Positions 12,044 to 20,720 of a DNA stretch of 64,000 nt are shown here, piece after piece. The position numbers and the translations under genes were made by a program. The stretch is from Microbacterium sp. SZ1. Lineage in GTDB: Bacteria; Actinomycetota; Actinomycetes; Actinomycetales; Microbacteriaceae. The notes beneath the pieces were generated by a model that was not told the origin of the DNA, did not search any database, and was given only the letters and a program-made list of their open reading frames with translations. The stretch spans positions 62,001 to 126,000 of the forward strand of contig NZ_LPVV01000034.1 of assembly GCF_002362255.1 (NCBI RefSeq), in the 5' to 3' direction. Position 1 is the first letter of the stretch. Each line of letters starts with the position of its first letter.

Positions 12044-14971
12044 TCACCAGCCTTCCGAGAGCACCCGATCGAGCGATGCGAGCACATGATCGGCGCTCTC
12101 CGCCGTCAGGCAGAGCGGCGGCTTCACCTTCAGGACGTTCGATCGCTCCGAGGTCGTGAGGACCACGACGCCGAGCTCGCGCATCCGTTCGCAGATGGCC
12201 GCGGCCTCGGCATCCGCCGGCTCCATCGTCTCCCTGTCGCGCACGAGCTCCACGCCGAGGTAGAGGCCCGCCCCGTGCACGGGCCCGACGAGCGGATGCC
12301 GTCGCGCGAGCTCGCGGAACCCTGTCGCCAGCCGATCGCCGATCACGCGTGCGTTGTCTTGGAGGCCGTCCGCCTCCATCGCGTCGAGCACCGCGATGCC
12401 GACCCGGCAGCTGAGCGTGCTGCCCCCTGCAGAGGAGAAGAACTGCCCCTGGCTGCTCAACGCGTCGGCGATCCGCTTCGACGTGATGACGCCGCCGATC
12501 GGGAACCCGTTGCCCATGGGCTTCGCGATCGTGACGATATCGGGCACGACTCCGGACTGCTCGAATCCCCAGAAGGTCGAGCCCATGCGTCCGAACCCGA
12601 CCTGCACCTCGTCGGCGATGCAGAGACCGCCTCGGGCGCGCACGCGCTCGTATGCGCCGGCCAGGTATCCCTCGGGAAGCAGCACCCCGCCCGCGTTGCC
12701 GAGCACGGACTCGCAGAGGAAGGCTGCGGCATCCCGCCCCTCGGCGGCGAGTCGGTCGAGGTCGGCGTCGAGATCCGCCAGGTAGCGGGCGGCGGTGTCG
12801 CCGCCGCGGTAGGTGCCTCGGTAGCGATTCGGCACGTCGGCGACGTGCACCCAGTCGGGGCGCGTCTCGAGGGCGAACGGGTTGTCGTAGGCGCTGGTGG
12901 TGACCGCGTCGCTCGCCATGGTCCAGCCGTGGTACGCCTCGCGGAGCGCGACGACCGTTCGGCGCGCGGTGGCCGCCTGCGCGAGGCGGATGGCCAGATC
13001 GACCGCCTCCGATCCGCTGTTGACGAGCAGCACCGTGTCGAGCGCGCTCCCCCGCGGCATGAGCGCGATGAGCCGCTCGCTGTACTCGGCGAGGTCGCGG
13101 AACAGGAACCGCGAGTTGGTCGCGAGCGTGCGCAGCTGGCGGCTGGCCGCCTCCGCCACGAGCGGATGGGCGTGACCGAGCCCGGCGACGTTGTTCACCA
13201 TGTCGACGTACGTGCGACCCGTCGTGTCGATGAGGTGATGACGCCATCCGCGCTCGATCTGCGGCGGATGCTCGTAGTACCGCTCCTGCGCCGAGGCGAA
13301 GATGCGCTCCCGACGGCGCAATTCGTCCTGTGCCTCGTCGTGCTCCGCGAGCGACGGGATGCCGAGGAGCACGGCCGGATCCGCCGCGAGCCGCCGCCAT
13401 GCGGGCACGCGGTCTGGCGTGACGAGGGCAGCCCCGTCAACGGGGGCATCGAGCCGCGGCGCGTCCGTCCGTCGGACTCCGATCACGAGCACGACGGGGC
13501 CGTCGGTCGAGGCGACGGTCGCGATCTCCTCCCCCGCGCCCACCTCCCGGCCGGCGCACCGGCGCAGTCCCGTGCTTCGCACTTCCAGCACCCATCCGTC
13601 GTCCGCGACGAGGCGGAGTCCTGCACCGATCTCCTGGACCTCACCGCCCCACGGCGCGACCACGCGCGACTCCCGCCCCGGTGCGAGATGCAGCTCCGTC
13701 TCTACCGGCCACGTCGCTGCCGGCTTCGCGGAGTCGATGGCGGCACGGGTGAGACGGAACGCGCCGTACGGGAGAACCGCGACTCCCGCGCCCCGAGCGT
13801 GTGCGTCGGCGACGAGACAGGCCTCGACATCGACATCCATCCAGCGCCCGGCGTCGAGCTCGGCCGATTCGACGCCCGCGTCGACGACGACCAGTGCGCC
13901 GGCGAGGTCGGGGAGCATGCCGTGGGTCGGCTGCGGCGGGCCGACTCGCGGCGCGATGCCCACCCGCTCGAGGACGTGCTCGACCGCTTCGGCGAGCGGC
14001 ACTGCCGTCGCGGCGTCGAAGATCGCCTGCTCTCCCGCCACGCGGTCGCGGGCGTAGTCGTTGGCGCCGTCGATCGCGAGCTGCCGCCACCCGCTGGCGA
14101 CGAGAAGCGCCGCTCGCAGCACGATGAGCGGCCACACCGCTTCCGCCTCTGCTCCTCGCAGCGGGACCCGGTCGTGGAAGGCGGCGATCGTGTCGAGCAC
14201 CCGCAGGGGGCGCTCCGGCTCGTGATGCAGCATCGACGAGGCGCACACCGCGAGCTCCGCGACCCGCCATCCGAGTCCGAGGTCGCCGAGGTCGAGCACG
14301 ACGTGCGGGTGGAGTCGCGCGTCTGCGCCGCGGATGCCTGTCACGTTGTCGTCGGTGAGGTCGCCGTGGATCGGCTGCACCGGCAGGTCGGAGGCCACGA
14401 CGGCGAGTGCGGCCTGCGCCTCGTCCGCCGCCGACAGCACGCGCCGCCGCAGCCCGTCGTCGTCGATCGCGCCGGCGAGGGCGCGGACCTGGTCGTACGC
14501 GACGCGCATGTCCCACATCTGCTCGCGGTCGAGTCCCGGATGCCGTAGGTCGGCGAGCGCCGAGACGGATGCCGCGGCGAGCGCGCCGAACTCGGCGAGC
14601 ACGACCGGAGCGAGGTAGCCCGCGTCGACGAGCGGCTCGCCCTCCGCGTACTCGCTGCGCCGCACGGCGAACCCCCGCCAGCGCTGGGTGAGCCGGCCGT
14701 CGATTCCAGCGAGCACGGCGGGCACGCGCACGCCCGCCGCGCGGTACGCCTCGAGCGCGGCATGTTGGGCATCGCGCGCCTCGTCTCCGAACACCGGGTT
14801 GTCGACCCGCAGCACGCTGCGCCCGCCGTCGGCCTCGTGCAGCACGAAGTTCCGGTCCTGGTTGCTGCCGAGCTCGGTCGCCGTCGCCTCGACGCCGTAG
14901 CACTCGCGAGCGATCGCCTCAGCATCCTCCGTCGTGACGTCCGGGCGGACAAGGCCGGCGCCGACGCTCAC
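12044..14971 (-). CDS. APH-type kinase / M23-like / class-III aminotransferase fusion
   Basis: Three units are joined in 975 residues. Residues 1 to about 330 form an aminoglycoside-phosphotransferase/choline-kinase fold: HGDLTDDN at 202-209 is the catalytic loop and VLDLGDLG the metal-binding segment. About 400-530 resembles an M23/lysostaphin-type beta-domain without an obvious metal site. About 560-975 is a PLP-dependent class-III aminotransferase with NSGSEAVDLA, YHGW, DEVQVGFGRMG and the PLP lysine in AKPMGNG (Lys817). Class-III relatives such as ethanolamine-phosphate phospho-lyase remove phosphate and ammonia from phosphorylated amino alcohols. A kinase fused to such an enzyme could phosphorylate the amino alcohol and then eliminate it; that function is inference. 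It overlaps the gamma-CA-like gene by ATGA. Confidence 0.88.
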   Translation of the reverse strand: MSVGAGLVRPDVTTEDAEAIARECYGVEATATELGSNQDRNFVLHEADGGRSVLRVDNPVFGDEARDAQHAALEAYRAAGVRVPAVLAGIDGRLTQRWRGFAVRRSEYAEGEPLVDAGYLAPVVLAEFGALAAASVSALADLRHPGLDREQMWDMRVAYDQVRALAGAIDDDGLRRRVLSAADEAQAALAVVASDLPVQPIHGDLTDDNVTGIRGADARLHPHVVLDLGDLGLGWRVAELAVCASSMLHHEPERPLRVLDTIAAFHDRVPLRGAEAEAVWPLIVLRAALLVASGWRQLAIDGANDYARDRVAGEQAIFDAATAVPLAEAVEHVLERVGIAPRVGPPQPTHGMLPDLAGALVVVDAGVESAELDAGRWMDVDVEACLVADAHARGAGVAVLPYGAFRLTRAAIDSAKPAATWPVETELHLAPGRESRVVAPWGGEVQEIGAGLRLVADDGWVLEVRSTGLRRCAGREVGAGEEIATVASTDGPVVLVIGVRRTDAPRLDAPVDGAALVTPDRVPAWRRLAADPAVLLGIPSLAEHDEAQDELRRRERIFASAQERYYEHPPQIERGWRHHLIDTTGRTYVDMVNNVAGLGHAHPLVAEAASRQLRTLATNSRFLFRDLAEYSERLIALMPRGSALDTVLLVNSGSEAVDLAIRLAQAATARRTVVALREAYHGWTMASDAVTTSAYDNPFALETRPDWVHVADVPNRYRGTYRGGDTAARYLADLDADLDRLAAEGRDAAAFLCESVLGNAGGVLLPEGYLAGAYERVRARGGLCIADEVQVGFGRMGSTFWGFEQSGVVPDIVTIAKPMGNGFPIGGVITSKRIADALSSQGQFFSSAGGSTLSCRVGIAVLDAMEADGLQDNARVIGDRLATGFRELARRHPLVGPVHGAGLYLGVELVRDRETMEPADAEAAAICERMRELGVVVLTTSERSNVLKVKPPLCLTAESADHVLASLDRVLSEGW

Positions 14972-15588
14972 CCCTCACCCGCCGCAGCGCCGTCGACACG
15001 CACGTCCTGGGCGTGCCGAGCCAGCGAGGCGCCATAGCGCTCTGTGAGCTGGACCATGAGGTCGGGGGTGTCACGGTCGACGCCGAATACGTGACCGGGG
15101 AAGTCGAGTTCCGGCTGCGCGGCGGCGATCTCGTCATCGCGGTCCGGCGAGAGGAGCTGCACGGGGTCGCCGACCGCGACCCAGCCGATCGGCACCACCG
15201 TGCCCGAGGGAAGGACGGCCCGCCGGTGCACGATCGCGTTCACGCGCACCTCGCAGCGGTCGCCGACGATCGCGCCGTTGAAGATCCGCGCACCGGAGGC
15301 GAAGAAGACCTCTTCGCCCACCGTGGCGCCCGCGATGCTGGCGAGCGTGCCGACGAGGGTGTGCGGGCCGATGTGCACGGCGTTGGCGGCGGTGGCGCGG
15401 ATGAGCGCGTTCTCCATCACGATCACGTGCTCGCCGAGCACGATCGGTCCGCCCTCGGCGGTGATGACGGCTCCGTGGAGGATCTGACAGCCCGGTCCGA
15501 TCTCGACGTCACCGGAGACGACGGCGGTGGGAGCGATGACGGCCGTGTCGTGGATCCGGGGCCGAGCCCCGAGGTGCTCGTACAGCAT
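14968..15588 (-). CDS. Gamma-carbonic-anhydrase-like left-handed beta-helix protein
   Basis: The 206-residue product is built of hexapeptide repeats ([LIV]-G-x-x-x-x) across residues 10-140, for example DTAVIAPTAVVSGDVEIG, and a helical tail follows. The layout matches the gamma-CA/PaaY/YrdA group, trimers that bind metal between subunits through histidines (HIGPHTLVG and NAIVHRRAV are candidates). Real carbonic anhydrase activity is uncertain, and many relatives have unknown roles. Its stop overlaps the start of the kinase/aminotransferase fusion (ATGA), so both are co-translated. TACGCT lies 6 nt before the ATG, suggesting that this gene leads the operon from a leaderless promoter. Confidence 0.82.
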   Translation of the reverse strand: MLYEHLGARPRIHDTAVIAPTAVVSGDVEIGPGCQILHGAVITAEGGPIVLGEHVIVMENALIRATAANAVHIGPHTLVGTLASIAGATVGEEVFFASGARIFNGAIVGDRCEVRVNAIVHRRAVLPSGTVVPIGWVAVGDPVQLLSPDRDDEIAAAQPELDFPGHVFGVDRDTPDLMVQLTERYGASLARHAQDVRVDGAAAGEG

Positions 15589-15594
15589 GTCGCC

Positions 15595-15600
15595 AGCGTA
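15595..15600 (-). promoter_or_regulatory. Putative leaderless -10 hexamer of the gamma-CA-like operon
   Basis: Read on the minus strand, TACGCT is followed by a 6-nt spacer and the ATG at 15588. No ribosome-binding site is visible. Confidence 0.45.
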
Positions 15601-15627
15601 GTGCCGCGGGCGTCGCCGTCGAGAGGG

Positions 15628-15789
15628 CTATTTCTTCGTCGCGGCACTGCGCCGCAGGATCCCGATGACGACCGTGGCGAGGAACAGGACGATGGCGAGG
15701 ACAGCCAGCCACAGCAGCCCCTTGATGACGAAGCCGAAGACCGCGAGACCGGCCCACAGGACGAGGAGGATGATCAGCAGTGCCCACAT
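15628..15789 (-). CDS. Small two-helix membrane protein
   Basis: A 53-residue, almost wholly hydrophobic protein begins at ATG 15789. It has two predicted membrane helices (about residues 2-22 and 24-46) and a positively charged tail (RRSAATKK), which implies that the C-terminus is cytoplasmic. A longer in-frame start at 15879 would add a hydrophilic, unconserved-looking leader, so I prefer the short form. Small membrane proteins of this type are common in actinobacteria. No function can be assigned. Confidence 0.6.
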   Translation of the reverse strand: MWALLIILLVLWAGLAVFGFVIKGLLWLAVLAIVLFLATVVIGILRRSAATKK

Positions 15790-15962
15790 GCGTCCAGCAT
15801 CCTGCGCTCGCGCGCCGTCGGTCACCCCGTTGACGTGCGACTCGCCCGCCGCTAGAGCCGCTGGTACGCTGGCGCACATGGCTGGCCTCTGACTCGATCC
15901 CCTTCCCCGCCGTTCGGCTGCGTTCCCGCGCGCCTCGGCACTCCCGATCGAAAGGCCTCCTC

Positions 15963-16844
15963 ATGCACGTATCCCCTCTTCCCCTGCGCGGCAGGACCGC
16001 CCTCGTGACCGGCGTCTCGCGCGTGCGCGGCATCGGATTCGCGACCGCCACCCGACTCGCCGCTCTCGGCGCGAACGTCGTGATCCATCACTACCGTCCG
16101 CACGACCTCGACCAGCCCTAGGGCGGAGACGATCTCGACGCCGTGCGGGACGGGGTCGCCGACGCGCTCGCGCCGGATGCCGCGATGAGCGATCACCACG
16201 CCGATCTGCGGGATCCGTCGACCATCGATCCCCTGCTCGATGCGGCGTCCGCCCTGACCGGCCGTCTCGACATACTCGTCTGCAACCAGGCCCTCACCGG
16301 CGGGGACGGCTCGATCTTCGACATGACGCCGGAGCGCCTCGACGCGCACTGGCAGACGAACGCCCGGGCATCGTTGCTGCTGACCGCGGGCCTCGCCCGT
16401 CGGCGGCGGTCCGAGCTGGGCGGCGCGGAGGCCGACGTCGCGCGACCGGGAGATCGCGTCGCCGATCTCGGCCCGTTCGAGGCGCCGACCGGCCACGTGA
16501 TCTGGATGACCTCGGGCCAGGGCCACGGGGCGATGGTGGGCGAGATCGGCTACGCGACGAGCAAGGCTGCGCTCGCCGGCATCACCCGCTCCGTAGCACG
16601 GGAGCTGCTCGACGTCGGGATCGTACTGAACACCGTGAATCCCGGACCGGTGAACACCGGGTACCTCGATCCGGACACGACCGACCGCGATCTCTCGGGC
16701 GTCGCCGAGTGGATCAGCGCACAGCCGTTCGGCCGGGTGGGGCGGCCGTCCGACCCTGCGAGCCTGATCGGGTGGCTGTGCACGCCCGACGGGTCGTGGG
16801 TCGTCGGTCAGGTGCTCACCTCGGACGGAGGCTTCTCGCTTTGA
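15963..16844 (+). pseudogene. SDR-family oxidoreductase interrupted by an in-frame TAG
   Basis: The frame opens at ATG 15963 (AAAGG about 7 nt upstream) with the NAD(P)-binding TGVSRVRGIG. It meets TAG at 16119-16121 (codon 53) and then continues in the same frame, without shift, to the stop at 16844. The downstream part carries the remaining SDR core: an NQA near the NNAG position, the catalytic Ser in WMTSGQGHG, and YATSK with catalytic Tyr and Lys. A single base change (for example TGG to TAG) explains the break. A GTG at 16143 could start a 233-residue remnant lacking the cofactor loop. Readthrough or a sequencing error are alternatives. Confidence 0.8.
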
Positions 16845-16877
16845 CCCGGTGGTCGCGCCGCCCGCCTCACGTGTACG

Positions 16878-16958
16878 GGAAAACGCAGAGGCATCGGCGT
16901 CCGCGCAGCGCGTCGGTCGACGACACACCGCACATCGCGTCGGGCGTCTCCGTTTTCC
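16878..16958. repeat. Long-range inverted repeat between SDR remnant and mfd
   Basis: GGAAAACGCAGA (16878-16889) matches the reverse complement of TCTCCGTTTTCC (16947-16958) at 11 of 12 positions, with a 57-nt GC-rich interior. It lies between two convergent stops and may act as a terminator, or may be a dispersed intergenic element. The A/T-rich arms stand out against the local composition. Confidence 0.5.
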
Positions 16959-16975
16959 GGCGACGCCCGGCACGC

Positions 16976-19900
16976 TCACTCGGCCTTGACGGGCTCCGGG
17001 AAGATCGCGGTGAACAGCTGTCCTACCCACTCGAGCAGCTCGGCGTCGGGCAGGGGCTCGAGGCCCACGCCGACGGCCGCAGGCACGGTCGGCATGGGCA
17101 CGACGAGCGCCTCTCCGCCGGCGACGAGCTTGGCCTTGGGGTACAGCCGCTGCAGGCGCACCTTGATCGAGTCCTCGAGGCGCGCGGGCGCGATGCGCAG
17201 GTTCGACCCCATGACCACGACATCGGCGAGACCGGCACGGGCGGCCCGACGCCGGAGGCGGGCGACGGCGATCAGACCCTCGACCTCTTCCGGCGGGGTG
17301 CCGTAGCGATCGGTGAGCTCCTCGATCACGAGGTCGATCGCGTCGTCCTTGGCGGTCGCGGCCGAGGCGGCGGAGAGCTTCTGATACGCCTCCAGGCGCA
17401 GGCGCTCGCTGTCGATGTAGTACTCCGGGATGCGGGCGTCGAGCGGCAGCTCGAGTCGCAGCTCCTGGCCGCTCTCGACCTCGTCGCCGCGGAACGTCGC
17501 GACGGCCTCGCCGATCATGCGGAGATAGAGATCGAAGCCCACGCCGGCGATGTGCCCCGCCTGCTCGGCGCCCAGCATGTTGCCCGCTCCGCGCAGCTCG
17601 AGGTCTTTCAGGGCGACCTGCATGCCGGAGCCGAGGTCGTTGTTCACGGCGATGGTCTGCAGCCGGTCGGCCGCCGTCTCCGAGAGCGGCTTCATGTCGT
17701 CGTAGAGGAAGTACGCGTAGGCGCGCTCGCGTCCGCGGCCGACCCGTCCTCGGAGCTGGTGCAGCTGGCTCAGGCCGTACTTGTCGGCGCGGTCGATGAT
17801 GATCGTGTTCGCGTTCGAGATGTCGAGACCGGTCTCGATGATCGTCGTCGACACGAGCACGTCGAACTTGCGCTCCCAGAAGTCGTCGACGACCTGTTCG
17901 AGCTGGTGCTCGCCCATCTGCCCGTGGGCGACGGCGATGCGAGCCTCCGGCACGAGCTCGGCGAGCTGTGCGGCGACCCGCTGGATCGACTGCACGCGGT
18001 TGTGCACGAAGAACACCTGCCCCTCGCGAAGGATCTCGCGACGGATGGCGGCGGCGATCTGCTTGTCGCTGCGTGGTCCGACGAACGAGAGGATCGGATG
18101 CCGGTCCTCCGGCGGCGTCGCGAGAGTCGACATCTCGCGGATGCCGGTCACGGCCATCTCGAGCGTGCGCGGGATCGGGGTGGCGCTCATCGCGAGGATG
18201 TCGACGTTGGTCTTCATCTTCTTGAGCGCGTCCTTGTGCTCGACGCCGAACCGCTGCTCCTCGTCGATGATCATCAGGCCGAGGTCTTTGAAGATGACCT
18301 GGTCGGTGAGGATGCGGTGCGTGCCGATGACCATGTCGACCGTGCCGTCGAGCAGGCCTTCGAGCGTCAGCCGCGCCTCCTTGTCGGTCTGGAAACGCGA
18401 CAGCGGCCGCACCTTGACCGGGAAGCCGGCGAACCGCTCGGTGAAGGTCTCCAGGTGCTGCTTCACGAGCAGGGTGGTCGGCACGAGCATCGCGACCTGC
18501 TTGCCGTCCTGGATCGCCTTGAACGCCGCGCGCACGGCGACCTCGGTCTTGCCGAAGCCGACATCGCCCGAGAGCAGGCGGTCCATGGGGATGGGCCGCT
18601 CCATGTCGGCCTTGATCTCGTCGATCGTCTGCAACTGGTCGTTCGTCTCGGCGAACGGGAAGGCCTCTTCGAGCTCCCGCTGCCACGGGGTGTCGGGGCC
18701 GAACGCGTGGCCCTTCGCGCTCATGCGCGCCGAGTAGAGCTTGACGAGCTCGACGGCGATGTCGCGCACGGCCTTGCGCGCCTTGCCCTTCGCCTGCGCC
18801 CAGTCGCTGCCGCCCATCTTCGACAGGGTCGGCGCCTCGCCGCCCACGTACTTCGACAGCAGGTCGAGCTGATCGGTCGGCACGAACAGCTTGTCGCCCG
18901 GGTAGCCGCGCTTCGACGGCGCGTACTCGAGCACGAGGTAGTCGCGCGTCGACTTCGTCGCGTTGCGTCCACCCGTCGACACCTCGCGCTTGGTCATCTC
19001 GACGAAGCGGCCGATGCCGTGCGTGTTGTGCACGACGAAGTCGCCCTGCTTGAGCTGCAGCGGATCGACGACGTTCTTGCGCCGCGAGGCGAGCTTCTTC
19101 ACGACGCGCTGGTCGCCGCCGATCGTTCGGCCGTAGAACTCGTTGTCGGTGAGCACGGCGAGCTTGGCGTCGCTGATCTGGAACCCCGCCTCGACCGCTC
19201 CCGTCACGAGCGTCGCGATGCCGGCGTCGGGCAGACCCGTCAGCTCCTCGACGACGCGAGCCGCGATGCCTCGGTCGGACAGCACGTCGCGCGCCCGGTC
19301 GACGAGACCGGGACCGGTCGCGATCACGACGACGCGCCAGCCGTCCGACACCTTCGCCTCGACGAACGAGATCGCGCCGTCGACGTTGCCGTGGAATGAG
19401 GGGATGACGGCCGCGTCGATCGTCTCGGCATCCTCTCCCCCCATCGCGAAGGGGCTGAGGCGCCACCACACGCCGCCGCGATCGCGCACGATCTCTCGAA
19501 GTCTGGCGATGGTGAGGAAGTCGCCCGCACCGAGGTCGATGGGCGCGGAGGCGCCGGAGGTCGCGGCGCTCCACGCCGCGTCGAGGAACTCGCGGTTCGT
19601 CTCGCCGAGCGTGATCGCTCGGGCGCTGGAGCGTTCGGGGTCGACCACCGCGGTGGCACTGCCCTCGGGGAGGTATTCGACGAGCGACTTCAGCGGGCCC
19701 GCCACGGCCGGCAGCAGCGACTCCATGCCCTCGACGGGGATGCCCTCCGCCATCTTCTCGAGCATCCCGGCGATCGCGGGGAACCCGCCGATCAGTGCTC
19801 GCGCGCGGTCGCGCACGTCCTGCGTGAGCAGCAGCTCGCGGCTCGGCGGCAGATCGACCAGCGCGACATCGCCGGGGAGCGAGCGCTGGTCGGCGACCGA

Positions 19901-20539
19901 GAACGCGCGGATCTGGTCGATCTCGTCGCCGAAGAACTCGATGCGGAAGGGGTGCTCCGACGTCGGCGGGAAGACGTCGAGGATGCCGCCGCGCACCGCG
20001 AACTCGCCGCGGCGCGACACCATGTCGACCCGGGAGTAGGCGCGCTCGACCAGCTGCTCCGCGACGTGGTCGAGCTCGTGTCCGCGCGCGCCGACGGAGA
20101 GCTCGAGCGGCACGATCTCGCCGAGGTTGCCGGCGATGGGCTGCAGAGCGGCGCGGACCGACGCCACGACGACGAGCGGCCGCTCCCCCGACCACTCGGC
20201 AATCCGCCGAAGGGTCCGCAAGCGCAGGCCGACCGTGTCGGGACTGGGACTGAGGCGCTCATGCGGCAGGGTCTCCCACGCCGGAAAGGTGACGACCTCG
20301 GCCTCGGGCAGGTACGCGGCGAGCGCCTGCGAGAGCGACTCGGCCCGGCGCCCCGTCGGGACGACGGTGAGCAACGACGCGGGCTGCCCACCCGCACGGC
20401 GCTTCTCGAGAAGGCCGGCGAGCGCGGGCGCGTCGAGCCCGTCGACCAGTCCGAGGTCGGCGTCGGTCTGCGCCCAGCGGAGGGCGTCGCGGTACAGAGA
20501 CGCCTCTTCCAAGGCGCGCAGAATCCCCGGAACAGTCAC
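16976..20539 (-). CDS. mfd: Transcription-repair coupling factor Mfd
   Basis: Mfd displaces stalled RNA polymerase at DNA lesions and recruits UvrA. The 1187-residue protein has the usual order: UvrB-homology N-terminal domains (RRGEFAVRGGILDVFPP near residue 155), a CarD-like RNAP-interaction domain (GDFVVHNTHGIGRFVEM near 500), a RecG-like motor with Walker A GDVGFGKTEVA (near 655) and DEEQRFG (near 755), motif VI QLRGRVGRGRERAYAY, and the C-terminal TRCF domain. The length is normal. GTG at 20539 has TAGGCT 6 nt upstream and no ribosome-binding site, so it is probably leaderless. Confidence 0.97.
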   Translation of the reverse strand: MTVPGILRALEEASLYRDALRWAQTDADLGLVDGLDAPALAGLLEKRRAGGQPASLLTVVPTGRRAESLSQALAAYLPEAEVVTFPAWETLPHERLSPSPDTVGLRLRTLRRIAEWSGERPLVVVASVRAALQPIAGNLGEIVPLELSVGARGHELDHVAEQLVERAYSRVDMVSRRGEFAVRGGILDVFPPTSEHPFRIEFFGDEIDQIRAFSVADQRSLPGDVALVDLPPSRELLLTQDVRDRARALIGGFPAIAGMLEKMAEGIPVEGMESLLPAVAGPLKSLVEYLPEGSATAVVDPERSSARAITLGETNREFLDAAWSAATSGASAPIDLGAGDFLTIARLREIVRDRGGVWWRLSPFAMGGEDAETIDAAVIPSFHGNVDGAISFVEAKVSDGWRVVVIATGPGLVDRARDVLSDRGIAARVVEELTGLPDAGIATLVTGAVEAGFQISDAKLAVLTDNEFYGRTIGGDQRVVKKLASRRKNVVDPLQLKQGDFVVHNTHGIGRFVEMTKREVSTGGRNATKSTRDYLVLEYAPSKRGYPGDKLFVPTDQLDLLSKYVGGEAPTLSKMGGSDWAQAKGKARKAVRDIAVELVKLYSARMSAKGHAFGPDTPWQRELEEAFPFAETNDQLQTIDEIKADMERPIPMDRLLSGDVGFGKTEVAVRAAFKAIQDGKQVAMLVPTTLLVKQHLETFTERFAGFPVKVRPLSRFQTDKEARLTLEGLLDGTVDMVIGTHRILTDQVIFKDLGLMIIDEEQRFGVEHKDALKKMKTNVDILAMSATPIPRTLEMAVTGIREMSTLATPPEDRHPILSFVGPRSDKQIAAAIRREILREGQVFFVHNRVQSIQRVAAQLAELVPEARIAVAHGQMGEHQLEQVVDDFWERKFDVLVSTTIIETGLDISNANTIIIDRADKYGLSQLHQLRGRVGRGRERAYAYFLYDDMKPLSETAADRLQTIAVNNDLGSGMQVALKDLELRGAGNMLGAEQAGHIAGVGFDLYLRMIGEAVATFRGDEVESGQELRLELPLDARIPEYYIDSERLRLEAYQKLSAASAATAKDDAIDLVIEELTDRYGTPPEEVEGLIAVARLRRRAARAGLADVVVMGSNLRIAPARLEDSIKVRLQRLYPKAKLVAGGEALVVPMPTVPAAVGVGLEPLPDAELLEWVGQLFTAIFPEPVKAE

Positions 20540-20545
20540 CAGACA

Positions 20546-20551
20546 AGCCTA
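20546..20551 (-). promoter_or_regulatory. Putative leaderless -10 hexamer of mfd
   Basis: On the minus strand TAGGCT is followed by TGTCTG (6 nt) and the GTG start codon at 20539. Confidence 0.5.
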
Positions 20552-20621
20552 GCCGCGGCCCCGGACATGGCGGCGCGAACCCGGCGCATGCGGAGGGGCT
20601 CGCGTTCGCCGCTCGCGCCCC

Positions 20622-20703
20622 CGAGCCGCCCCTTTGCGAACGACCCACCCCCTTCGTGACCGTCCATAGCGGGGCCGCTCGCGAACAAGGGGGTGGCTCG
20701 GCG
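20622..20703. repeat. Intergenic repeat, copy 1 (CGAGCCNCCCC / GGGGTGGCTCG arms)
   Basis: Arms are CGAGCCGCCCCTTT (from 20622), CGACCCACCCCCTT (20641-20654) and AAGGGGGTGGCTCGGCG (20687-20703). The first two arms both match the reverse complement of the third, so two alternative hairpins are possible. A related element with four arms lies at 42960-43040. This copy sits between divergent mfd and the GNAT gene, just upstream of the latter's promoter. Confidence 0.6.
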
Positions 20704-20708
20704 ATCAG

Positions 20709-20714
20709 TAGGCT
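20709..20714 (+). promoter_or_regulatory. Putative leaderless -10 hexamer of the GNAT gene
   Basis: TAGGCT is followed by 6 nt and the ATG at 20721. No Shine-Dalgarno sequence is present. Confidence 0.5.
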
Positions 20715-20720
20715 TTCGAG

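Noticed and set aside
16119..16121. TAG in the SDR gene as a recoded (pyrrolysine or readthrough) codon
   Set aside because: No PylT/PylS genes or recoding structure are visible here; a nonsense mutation is simpler.
15852..20195. A 1447-codon minus-strand frame over mfd
   Set aside because: It is a shadow of mfd in another frame: Arg/Ala/Pro-rich, without any recognisable domain, while mfd itself has all motifs.
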